Source of the DNA: Tetrahymena thermophila SB210
Lineage: Eukaryota; Ciliophora; Oligohymenophorea; Hymenostomatida; Tetrahymenidae
Length of the DNA stretch: 64,000 nucleotides
Assembly (NCBI RefSeq): GCF_000189635.1
Contig: NW_002476237.1
Coordinates: 248,001 to 312,000 of the forward strand
Reading direction: 5' to 3'
The notes under the pieces were generated by a model. It searched no databases. It was not told where the DNA came from and saw nothing but the letters and a program-made list of their open reading frames with translations. Both the position numbers and the translations under genes were made by a program. Shown here one piece after another: positions 18,187-28,717 of the stretch (positions are counted from its first letter, which is position 1; every line of letters begins with the position of its first letter).

Positions 18187-18522
18187 TTTTAAATTTAATC
18201 AAAATTATTTATAATAAAAATTTATCTAAATTTTCGATTTCTATTTTAAATTTTTAAAAATGCTGAAGGAATAAATAAAAGATTATTTTATTTCAAATAA
18301 TTAAAAAATTAGCGCTTAAAATAAAAAAAACTCAATAAAAAACTTTAAAATTAATTTTTTGAAGAAAAAATAGTGTATTTTTTCTGATAAAATCAGTCAA
18401 CTTAGAAATAAAAACTGTAATACATTTTGGTAATTCTAAAGATTAACTTAATTAAGGAAATATAACAAAGACGCTTTAACCATAACAAATAAAATAAATT
18501 AATAATTCAAATTTTATAAAAA
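18187..18522. other. Spacer between AlkC-like genes 2 and 3
   Basis: AT-rich spacer of 336 bases; no gene seen. Confidence 0.5.
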
Positions 18523-19807
18523 TCACTGCTCTTATTCATGTAAATAAAATTCTTCTTTAGCCATTTCTATCCCGTTAACTATAATTGATATGTAATGAAT
18601 TCCAGGATAGTGGATTTTTCCTATTACTTATTCTACCTTATGACGCCCTTACAATGAGTTAACTTTATTTTTTAGATTATAATTGTAACGCATCATGAAT
18701 ACTTTAGGTAAGTGTTTTCCATTCTTTTTTAGATAATAAATCTTGTATTCTATTCTCACTATATTTTTATCTTCTTTATTTTATGATTTTTATGTTTTCT
18801 TTTAATTTGTGCTATTCTAGACATTCTAAATATCTACTAAATTGCTTTATAAAAATGATTTATCCTATTCATTTAACTATAATTCATTAGTATTTTCTTT
18901 AGTTGAAATGTCTTCAATATCAAAACTAAATGTAAATTAAGATCCAATTTTTATGTTTTTTTCATGTATTTTAAGATTAGAAACTCTAACTTATTCTTTA
19001 GCTCCTACTCCCAATATTTATAAAGCTTCTTAATTTCCTTACTTTAAAATAGTCCTAAATGCCTTCTTTATAATAAATTTAGTTGAATTATTGTTTATTT
19101 TACTCCATTCTCTACATAATTAAATAACTAAATCAGGATGATGTCTACTTATATCATTTAAATTGTTTGATACACTTCTCTAAACATACAACTCTGGGTC
19201 TTAGTTTAGCTACTCCAAAATAGGAATTATAGGAGTTGGATCTTTAACAAGTTATTATAATCTAAAGCCCCAAGGTAAAATAGGCCTGCATCCTTCACTT
19301 GCTAACCTTCTAACATGATAATCTTAATCTTTTGTCCATTCGTACAAATACTGCATTGTTTTTGTTTAACTTCTAAGCATAAATTATCTTATTGCAAATT
19401 CAGATGAGCTATTTCTTGTAAATTCCTAAGTATATTTATATAAATTAAATTCTAGGCTAAAAAAGTGCAAATTATACTTTTAGGGCGTTCATAGATTCTT
19501 CAAAGTAATCTAATCCATATAAACTTACATATTCAGGGAAAACAAAATTAGAATAGTTAAAGCTTAGGCTTTTATTAGCATGAAGAAGAATTTCTAAGGA
19601 TTCTAAATATGATTTATTTAAAGCTAAGTGTATTTTCTCACTTACATGAACTATGCATTATTTAGTTTCTACTTTTTCCCATTATTTGTCAAAAACCAAA
19701 TTTAAAAAAAGCTTTTAGTCAAAAGCAGGATATGAATCATTTATCTTATTGCCTATAAATTCAATAGCCTATCTATTATAAAGCAACTATTTAAATTTTG
19801 AAGTCAT
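18523..19807 (-). CDS. AlkC-like DNA alkylation-repair protein, paralogue 3
   Basis: Exons 19807-19478 and 19425-18523, with a 52-nt intron, give 410 residues. This is the first gene of the tandem set in transcription order. It carries [57 protein letters not shown] and a final HYPGIHYISIIVNG, again with a Gln/Asn/Lys-rich insertion in the Ig-like C-terminal domain. Exon 1 is 110 codons, as in the other two. Each copy has its own start, intron and stop and spacers of 300-430 bases separate them, so they are likely separate transcription units from tandem duplication rather than an operon. Confidence 0.88.
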
Positions 19808-20033
19808 TTATTTATTTATTTTCTTTTTATGATTGGTTTATATTAATTAATATTTATTTATTTACAAAAATAGTTATTTTTATTAGTTTGTTTTAAATTA
19901 TATTTTAGTTTATTCCAGAAAGATTAAATTCAAAATTTAATTAAAACGCCGCAAATTAAAGTATTAAGTAAAATCAATCAAAATTTATTTTTGATATAGA
20001 TAATCATTAGAATTGTTGTGTTTTATTCATCAT

Positions 20034-21458
20034 TCATTCATAGTTTAGTGTTTTTTGATTGCTATTTACTTTTTCAATATGGGTTTATTTTAGTTCTACT
20101 TTTATTCTTTTTCCCATCAAATTTAAACCATTTAATTCTTTTATTGCATGAGCTGCCTCATAAGGCTAGTTAAAACTAACAAATCCATAACCTCGGCTTT
20201 CACCATTTTATTTTCTACAAATAGTTATTGAAATGATATTTCCATAACCTGAAAATAGCTCAAATAAGTTTTTTTCATTATATTATTTAGGTAGATGAAA
20301 GACAAAAATATTAGAGTGTGAAGGACCTTAAACAACATATTTTTGATTTGTATATTTTTTAATACCATCTTTTCTTTTATTTTACATTGTAAAATCTATA
20401 TGGCAGGGAAAAAGTTTAGGTGTAATTGTGCAAGAACCATCTTCGTGCCAGATTAATGAGGAGTAAGGAGGAGTTTCAGTAGAAGAAGTATCTGTAAATG
20501 GATGGTAAAATATAGGATTAGATTCCCCTTAATTAAAATATTCATAATAATACTTCTCAAAAGGTATTGTAGAAGGCAGAGGGCCATTTTATGTTATTTG
20601 ATTTGTATTTTGTTTCATATATTTTAGAATTTACTTTTGCTTTTTTTAATAACTCTTTTCTATAAAAGAAACTTTCAATTTTTTATTTTAAATTAGGTAA
20701 ATATTTTATTTGTTCAAGTTCTAGACAGCTAAATGGGCACTCTCTTTCTCATAATATTTAATAAACGCATGACCTTTGCATTCACTTGTTTTTTTATCTC
20801 GTATGACTTTTAATTATTAGATTCTACCAAAATTATCAAATATATTAGAAATACTTGCATCTGATATTAAAGCAGGAAGATTTTTTATAATTAGCTTATG
20901 ACTTGAATTCTCGCTGACTCCGAGTCTTTCTTCTTCTCCAGAAGCCCACTTCATAATAATTTCCTACTTACTGTTTGGAAAATGTTTATTTTTGTAGAAT
21001 TCAATAACTTTTTCTGCTTCAGACATTGAGGAAAAAGTAGCAAAAGCGCATCCCTAATGTCTAAATTTTTAGTCTCTTATTACTTCAATTTATGTGATAC
21101 TGGTATGTTTTTCAAAAAAAATCTTAAGATCACTTTCCTACCAATCCTTAGGAACTTGCCCAATAAATAATTTAATAGGAATTGAATTAAAAACCATCTA
21201 AATATCTATTACAAAATTAGTTAACTCATCATTTTATTTATTTTGAATTGATTTATTGTTATTAGCTGATTTTTGTAGAAGTAGCATAAGCTAATTAGTC
21301 TGCTCTTGCAAGCTATCAAAATCTACTTCAATGTTGTCTTTAGTTTGCTTACTTTAGTTGAAATTCGATATGAGATTTTCAAATGAAATCAAATCATTCT
21401 AAAATCTATAATCTATTTCGAAAGAACTTTCTTCTTACTACTGACAATTTATATTCAT
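20034..21458 (-). CDS. CELF/Bruno-like RNA-binding protein with three RRMs
   Basis: This single-exon gene encodes 474 residues. A Gln/Asn-rich leader of about 95 residues precedes RRM1 (RNP2 KLFIGQVP, RNP1 HQGCAFATF, about 96-175), then RRM2 (KLIIKNLPALI, RNP1 CKGHAFIKY, about 190-265), a linker of about 130 residues, and RRM3 (NIFVFHLPKQY, RNP1 SRGYGFVSF, about 395-470). Two adjacent RRMs, a long linker and a C-terminal RRM opening with NIFVFHLP is the CELF/Bruno arrangement. CELF proteins bind U/G-rich RNA and control splicing, translation and decay. It ends 226 bases downstream of the AlkC-like cluster on the same strand. The exact target and role are unknown. Confidence 0.9.
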
Positions 21459-21931
21459 ATTTTGTATTTATTTATTACAGATTTAAGTTTAATTTTGAAA
21501 GAAAAATCAAATTTAAAATTAAATAGAAAAAATAATTAATATAACAATTAAATTATTATTAAATATTTACAATTTTGTTAAAAGATATTTTGTTGTTTAT
21601 GAAATGCTGAAATCCATGCAAAACAAAATTATAAATAGAAATTTACAACAAAAAAATCATACAAATAAAGAAAATCAAAACAAACAAATAAATAAATAAA
21701 TAGAACGATATATAGATAACTTTGATGAATACAAACCAAATTATATAGTGAAAAAAAAAATCAATCTCAAATATAAAAGCAATATAAAAATTTTAATTAT
21801 TTTAAAACACAAATTAAGAAATGAAAGAAAATAAATATCTAAAATTTTTGAATAGAATGGCCAAATCAAAATTGTAAATAAAAAATATCCACTTTTATTG
21901 TTTATCATTTTACAATTAATGAATTAAATAA
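21459..21931. other. Intergenic spacer
   Basis: AT-rich spacer between the OPA3 homologue and the CELF-like gene, both on the minus strand. Nothing recognisable is seen. Confidence 0.5.
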
Positions 21932-22507
21932 TCAGTGTATTCTGTTTAATATAGTTTCCATCTAAAATACTTTCTCATTTAGTTTAGCAATATTAATTTA
22001 ATTTTCTATAGATGTTTGGAGATGTTTATCAAAAATTTAGTTTTAGCCTTAAACAACTGAATTCCACATTTGTTATTAAGCATCCCATCTAGCTCTTAAT
22101 ACTTCTAATTCTTTTTTTATTTCATTTTTTTATCTATTTAGATAATAAACTTCTTCTTCAAGTCTATCTTTTCTTTCTTTCTCTTCTTACATCTCTCTAT
22201 GTTTTTGGATTCCCTGAGAAATGGTAATATAACCTATTACACCATATACTATAACTACTTCAATAAAGAAATTTGCAAAATTTTCTAACGCTTTCTCATC
22301 ACTTAATAAAACCTCCTTCACTTTCCCTTCATAACCTAAAAATCTTCTATTAATCCAAGCTTCCCAGTTATATATTATATTTCCCCATCTAACAAGCGTC
22401 TCTCGAGGAGTGCCACCTATTTTCTAAATTCCAACTTTAAATATTACTACAATAGGCCTTGAAAATACTTTTCCGACTAAGGAAAGAGCTTTTAGAAGGG
22501 GTAACAT
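21932..22507 (-). CDS. OPA3 family protein, putative mitochondrial membrane protein
   Basis: A single exon encodes 191 residues, near the usual OPA3 size. It starts MLPLLKALSLVGKVFSRPI, a basic amphipathic leader like that of animal OPA3. Then come the family blocks: LVRWGNIIYNWEAWINRR (compare Tyr-His-Trp in animals), RFLGYEGKVKEVLLSDEKA, and a hydrophobic stretch FFIEVVIVYGVIGYITI near residue 75 followed by the family's short charged segment. The C-terminal half is coiled coil (EEEVYYLNRQKNEIKKELEV). OPA3 proteins sit in mitochondrial membranes and affect organelle shape and lipid metabolism; the exact biochemical role is not settled. Confidence 0.85.
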
Positions 22508-23595
22508 TTTTCAAAATCAAAAATATTAATTATCGTTTTTAGAAAAATATAATTTATTATTTATAAAAACCACAAATTTAATTTGTGATTGACCAATGAT
22601 TAAAAAGCGATAAATAGAAAATTAATTTTTGACAACAAAAATAGAAAAAAAATCAGAAATTTCTGTCCAAAATATAGATAAATATTGAGAACAAATATTT
22701 TTTTGTATTTTTAACTTTTCTATTAGTAAATAAATTAACACTTTCTAAAATAAAATAAATTTTTAAATTCTTTTTAAATCTATCTTTAAAAATGTATCAA
22801 ACTTATCAAAAAATAATTATTATTGTTTTAATTTTTATTAGATTAAATAAAGTATTAATATGTATTTAAAATAAAACAGTACCTTAAATTATTTTAAACT
22901 TTTTTATCAATTAAATATCATCTAAATTGTTGAAAAAAAAGAACATTAAATATAAATTAAATATTAATTTGAGTCTAAAATAATTAACTAAAATTACATT
23001 TAAGATGTAACATCTTTTTTACATAAAGCTTGATAAACAAATGACAAAATAAACAATTTTACTATATATTGTTATGAGGATTTAATTATTTACATCATCT
23101 CTGTTATTTGAATTCTTTTATAGATCAACGAGCAATTGAACAATAAGTTTAAGGAGAATTTTAAATTAAAAATAAATACAATAAAAAAATTGTATATTTA
23201 GTGTAGAATTTGTTTTATAGTTAGTATATATCTCAAAATTTTTGTATTCTTTATTATCTATCAGAGATTGTATAAAAACCTTAACAATTTACAAAGTAAG
23301 ATTAAATAAAATAATAAACATAGAATGAAGGAAATTATTATAAATTTTAATCCAATAAAATTGATTCTTTTTATTAAAAACTCATTGTATTTGGTATTTT
23401 TTTTAGTTAATTAAAACTAATTTTAAAAAACTATTAAAAATTTATCACTAAACTTATCTTACAATTAAAAAAGGCTTTGCAAAATTAATTATATATTAAT
23501 TTGTTGTTTCACAGACTAATAAACATAAGCGCTTATTACTAAAATTGTGATCAAACAAAAAATAAATATTTTCATGATAGAAATATAGAATTAAA
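22508..23595. other. Long intergenic region between divergent genes
   Basis: This 1.1-kb AT-rich region separates the OPA3 homologue (-) from the channel gene (+), so both promoters should lie here. No gene, repeat or named regulatory motif is seen. Confidence 0.5.
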
Positions 23596-26500
23596 ATGGA
23601 GGTAAAAAAGAAGAAGTATCAATATTGTTTCAAAGGTCTTTCAATCCTCTGTTTAAAAATGTATTTTTTTTATTTTATTTATATATAGATAATAATTTAA
23701 ATGAGCTTAATATATTAATAAATAAAGGATGATGAAGATTTTTAAGCACTTAGAGTGAGAAAAGAAAGTAGTATTCATTCAGAAAATATGAAAGAATCAG
23801 AAGATGAAGAAAATACATAAAAAAAAAACAATAAGGATGAAGAAACTAATAAAGAGAGGAGTTTACATATAAATATTTAAAAAAATTAACAAACTTCTAC
23901 TTTTATTAATGATTTAACAGAAGGTAAAATGACAAAATATTCTCCTATGCTATCTCCACAGAAGGATAATCCAAACCTTGGCTTTGATGGAGAAATTCAT
24001 AGTATTTATTAGGGATCAGGTTTTTTGAAAGGCTATAAAAAAAACCCAAAAAAGCTAATGAAGGCTATAAATTTATTAGTTAATGTAAAGAGTTTTTACA
24101 ATCAACTGACAAAGAACACTAGAATATTTTAAAAGCTAACTTAAGAGCAATATATTTTGATTGGAGATAATGCTTCGTTTTATACTAATAGAAGAGTACA
24201 GAAATTTAGCAACAAGAAAATTTCTCACTATTTATAACTTTTTTAATAAGGCATTCATGAGACTTTAAGATTTTTTTAAATGATTCCAATTATCTAGCCT
24301 CACACAGCAATTAAAACATTATGGGATTTTTTTTAGGGAGTGGTAATTATATTAATTTTATTATTTTTTAGCTTAGTAATAGTCTTCGGATTGAAAACCT
24401 CTCAGTACTAAGATTTTTTATAGGTTGCTTTGATTTTTTTTGGATTTGATATGTTAATTTAATTCAACACAGGAATAGTAATTAAAGGCTAAGTAGAATA
24501 ATCAAGGGTTTAAATAGCCAAATAATATTTAAGAGAAAATTTTATTATGGATGTTATAGGAATTACTCCTATATTTTTGCTAAATTCCTCTCATCTTAAC
24601 GAAGCCTTAACGCAATCAAGCTCTATTATATAAAATATATTATATGCTTGTGTGATTTTTAAATGTTTTATGCTACTTAGCATATATGAAAGAATAGAAT
24701 AGAAATTTGGGTATTAAAAAAACTTAGAAAATTTTTTTGATTTGATAAAGCTGCTATTTAAGATAGGATCAATATGCCATTTTTTTTCTTTACTTTGGTT
24801 TGCCTTAGGTTAATATGAGATACATATTCTTGGAAAATCCAATACTTGGATTTAGTACAAAAGCATATAAGATGCTGGCATATTTACCTAATATATTTAT
24901 TCATTTTATTATATTACAACAACAATGATTACAGTTGGATATGGTGATATAACTCCTTAGAATGAAATCGAAATTACTTTCTCTGTATTGATTATGTACC
25001 TCACAAGTGTAGTGTATGCTTATTCATTAAATTGTATCGGTAATATTCTCTATAACATCAATGAATCTCACAAGGATTTCAGGAGTGATATGAGAACAAT
25101 ACACTAACTCATGGAAGAATAAAATGTTAAATAAAGTGTAAGAGTTAAAATCAGTAACTATGTCGAATATTTATGCAAGGTAAATTTTATTACAAACAAA
25201 AAAAAAAAAAAATTTTAATTGATTATTTTAATATTAATTAATTACTTTTTCATATTTGATTCTTCCTTAAAATATTTTTTTTTATAAGGAATCAAACCAT
25301 TAAAAAAAGGCGAAATAAGATTAAATTTTATCAAAGCTATCTCATCAATTACGTTCTGAACTTATGAATGAAATTAAAGGAAAATTTATATCAGAAATTC
25401 CTTTATTTAAGGATATTATTTAGCAACAGACTATTGCAAAAATTATAGAGAATATGGAAGAGTGCCTTTTTTCTCCTGGTGAAGTAATCTTTTAGCACCA
25501 CGATTAAGATGACTGCGCTATTTATTATCTTTTAAAAGGATAAGTTAAGATTTCTTTAGAAGATTAAGTTCATAGAACTGTTAAATTAATAGAACGAAAA
25601 GGCTGTTTTGGAGAATTATCATTTATTACTGGTAATGAAAGAATTGGTACAGCTACAGCAAATGATTTTTGCAGAAGTTATAAAATTAAAAGAGAGAACT
25701 TTCTTGATATAATTAAATAGAATTCACAAGATTTTGAAAACTTTAAAATGCTTTATGAATCGGTTTGCTTAAAAGGAAATTTAAAATTTGCAAAGCTGTA
25801 CTGCTATTCCTGTAAAAGAGGTGATCACACAGCTTAGATGTGTCCAAAGACACACTTAATATTTTCAAAATAAATACTCATACAAAAATACAATAAATCT
25901 GAACCTATAACAAAAAGAACTAACCACAGTAGGAGAAAAATTAGATATAATTCTAAAAATCTATATTAGTAAGTATAAGAGGCGTTAGTAAACATTCACT
26001 TAGTACCAGAGTATGAAGAAATTATTTAAATAATAGAAAAAATAGCACATTTGAATGATACTTTTCTTGAGTTATATTATTCTGAAGAGGAATTATCAAA
26101 TTGCGATGCTGTTTCTAATAACTTTAACATGAGTTTGAAAGAGATATAGCAAGCTAGCCATAGAGAAAAACTTTCAAATTTTTAGAATGAAGCCTATGAT
26201 TAATCATAAAGTAGAGAACTGATTGATAAAAATAATCTAACTCCTAGTTAAAGCTCAGAAAGTGATTATGAAGATAATAGTATATCAAATTCTTAAAGCA
26301 GTTCTCGTGAAACAACAACAATTGAAGTCAACAGCTAAAAAGAAAACTCTTAAAAATAAAATAAAAGTAAAAAAAGACCAAGAAGCACAAGGAGCTTTGC
26401 ATATGAAATGAATGAAAACATTATCTAAGAATCTAGCGATGAATCAGGAGAGGACGAAAATTAAAACGGTAACAAAAAGATAAATTATAACAATCAAGTT

Positions 26501-28054
26501 ATAAAATGGGCCTCAAAATTTAATCAATAATCAGAAATGTCAGCATTTTCTGTAAAGGAATAAAATGAAGATTTTCAATTTGATGACTAAAGTAGAAAAT
26601 ATCTTAAAGATTTAGAAGATGAATTTTTTCAAAAAAACCAAGATTACTAAAACAGAAGTAGCTACTTCTAAAAAAGTAGACAAAGTATGAAAAGTATAAA
26701 TTAAATGAATTAAAGTAGTCCAAATGTTTTTCCGAAAAGAAAATCATATCATAAAGATTATTCCGAAAAATCTATAAATTAGCTGCATAATTAAGAAAAT
26801 GATAGTCAGTATATGTTTAAAAACTTATCAAGTAGCCCAATTTATGGACACATAGATAATAAATCTTATCATAATTAATAGTCAGGACTTTCTAATGTTG
26901 TGCACTACTAAAACTAAAGTATAGTTGGATTTGGTGATTTTAATATGAGTGATCAAAATATTGAAGATTTAGATTAAACAAGAGAAAAAAAGTCAAATTC
27001 TGTTTCTACTTCAAAATTTAATAAAGATAACATTTCTGGAAAATAAGCTGTTGGTGGTTATCGCAAGTCTGTTTCATTTGATCCTGATAACTTTTAAGAA
27101 ATGTAAAAAGAATATATTAAAAAATAAATTACTGGAAGTGTGAAGAGACTACATAGTCAGAGATCATAGGAGTAAAGTCAAAGACCTTACAAACCACCAT
27201 CTTCTTCTTTTCAAAAAATACCCTCTGTCCTAAAGAATTAATCCTCTCTTGCTATATATCATTCTAGTTTTAATAATACTCAGTCTAATATTCTAAGTAA
27301 TTAGAGTTCTTAACTCAGAAAATAATCAACCAAAAATTTCAAAAGATAATCGACAAATATTAATTAATCCTATTCAAATATGCCTAGTTCTAGTCCTGGC
27401 TAATAATAATAAACATAAAAAGGGATACTAAAAAAACATCAAAATGAGAGACGTTAGCTAAAACCAAACGATATGAGATTAATTCTTCAAAATGAAGAAA
27501 AACTAATTGAATTATACTAAAATCAATAACAGTAAGAGTAGGATGAAGAACAACTAATCTCCGTCAAATATAAACATTCAAAACTCAACTAAGATTTTGA
27601 GGATGATAAATTTGATTGTATGAAAAACTATGTTTACTACTATCCTTAATTTAATGCACCGATAGTTATATCAAACTATAATCAGCACCTTAATAAAGCA
27701 TAAAATGGACTAAAAAGAAGGGTAACAATATAAGGAAAAAATTTAAAATCCAGAATAAAAAGAGTAATAAATACCAAAAAAGGATAAAACACTCCTTTTT
27801 CTGGTAATTTAGTTAGTCCTACACCTCTTCTCCTAAGTAATGCAGCCATAGATAAAGGCACATTTCAGTAATTAGGAGATAAAAGTACTAAAACAATTTA
27901 ATATTATAATAACACTCACATATAGACAAACTTGATTTAATCAACAGAAAAAATAATTTCAGCAGCAGACACAAATATCAACAGCTCAAAATTTGGATTA
28001 TCAACAGTTTTACAATATATGAAAGATAAGAAATAGGAAAGTAAGAAATAATGA
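23596..28054 (+). CDS. Cyclic-nucleotide-binding-domain potassium-channel-like protein
   Basis: The frame runs from ATG 23596 to 25179, an intron 25180-25288, then 25289 to TGA 28052-28054: 1449 residues, or 1420 if a likely in-phase intron (23602-23688) is removed. Six hydrophobic segments begin near residue 243. FFGFDMLIQFNTGIV fits S2 and ENFIMDVIGITPIFLL fits S3 of EAG/HCN-type channels. The pore TTTMITVGYGDITP carries the potassium filter GYG (about 447). S4 is degenerate (ACVIFKCFMLLSIYERI), without the usual ladder of Arg/Lys, so voltage sensing is doubtful. A cyclic-nucleotide-binding fold follows (about 555-665, with IERKGCFGELSFITG), then a zinc-knuckle CX2CX4HX4C at 25802-25843. 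The remaining 740 residues are disordered, Ser/Asn/Gln-rich. It probably acts in plasma or ciliary membrane; selectivity and ligand are inferred. Confidence 0.88.
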
Positions 28055-28717
28055 TGTCAAGAGTTTAGAATTTAATTATTAATTTTAAAATAATAAGTAT
28101 CATCCAAATAATTGTATGTATTATAATCAAGTAATTTATTTTAGAATGTTAAAAACTAACTGATTATATTCATTCATCTTTAAAGTTAGATTGATAAACA
28201 CTCTTATCAAATATTCTTAAAAAATAAATTTAAATATTATCTGTAGTAATAATTTAATGTCCAAATAAATGATTAATTTAAAAATCAAATCAAATTTATA
28301 TAGCCAGCCATTCCTGGTAATGAAAAGTCATAAACAGGATTGTTGGTAATTTTAATTCCAGTATATATTGTTTTAAATTAATAATTTAATTATAATTAAA
28401 TGACTAAAAAAATTTAGTTTAACTACAAGTCTGAAAGTTATATTGATTTAATTAATTTTTACAATACATTGTATATAAAGAGTGCGAATAAAATTTTTTA
28501 AAGTTTATTAAGTTTTTGCCTATTTTCATTAATAAGATTTAATAATGAATTTTAAGCTAACTTTTTTTTGATATCACTTTATAAGGGCATATATATATGC
28601 ATTTGATAATGATTATAATTTATTTGTTCTTTTTATTCAAATTAAATTCATGTATAAATAAATTAATTTATTAAAAAATTTCTAATTAATTCCACAATAT
28701 TTTTGAAAAATAAAAAA
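28055..28717. other. Intergenic region
   Basis: AT-rich spacer between the channel gene and the LRR gene, both on the plus strand. No feature is recognised. Confidence 0.5.

Noticed and set aside
23602..23688. Residues encoded just after the channel's first two codons as real N-terminal sequence.
   Set aside because: Not firmly rejected: the 87-nt segment starts GTAAAA and ends TATATAG with a T-rich 3' part and is a multiple of three, so it is more likely an intron. RNA data must decide.
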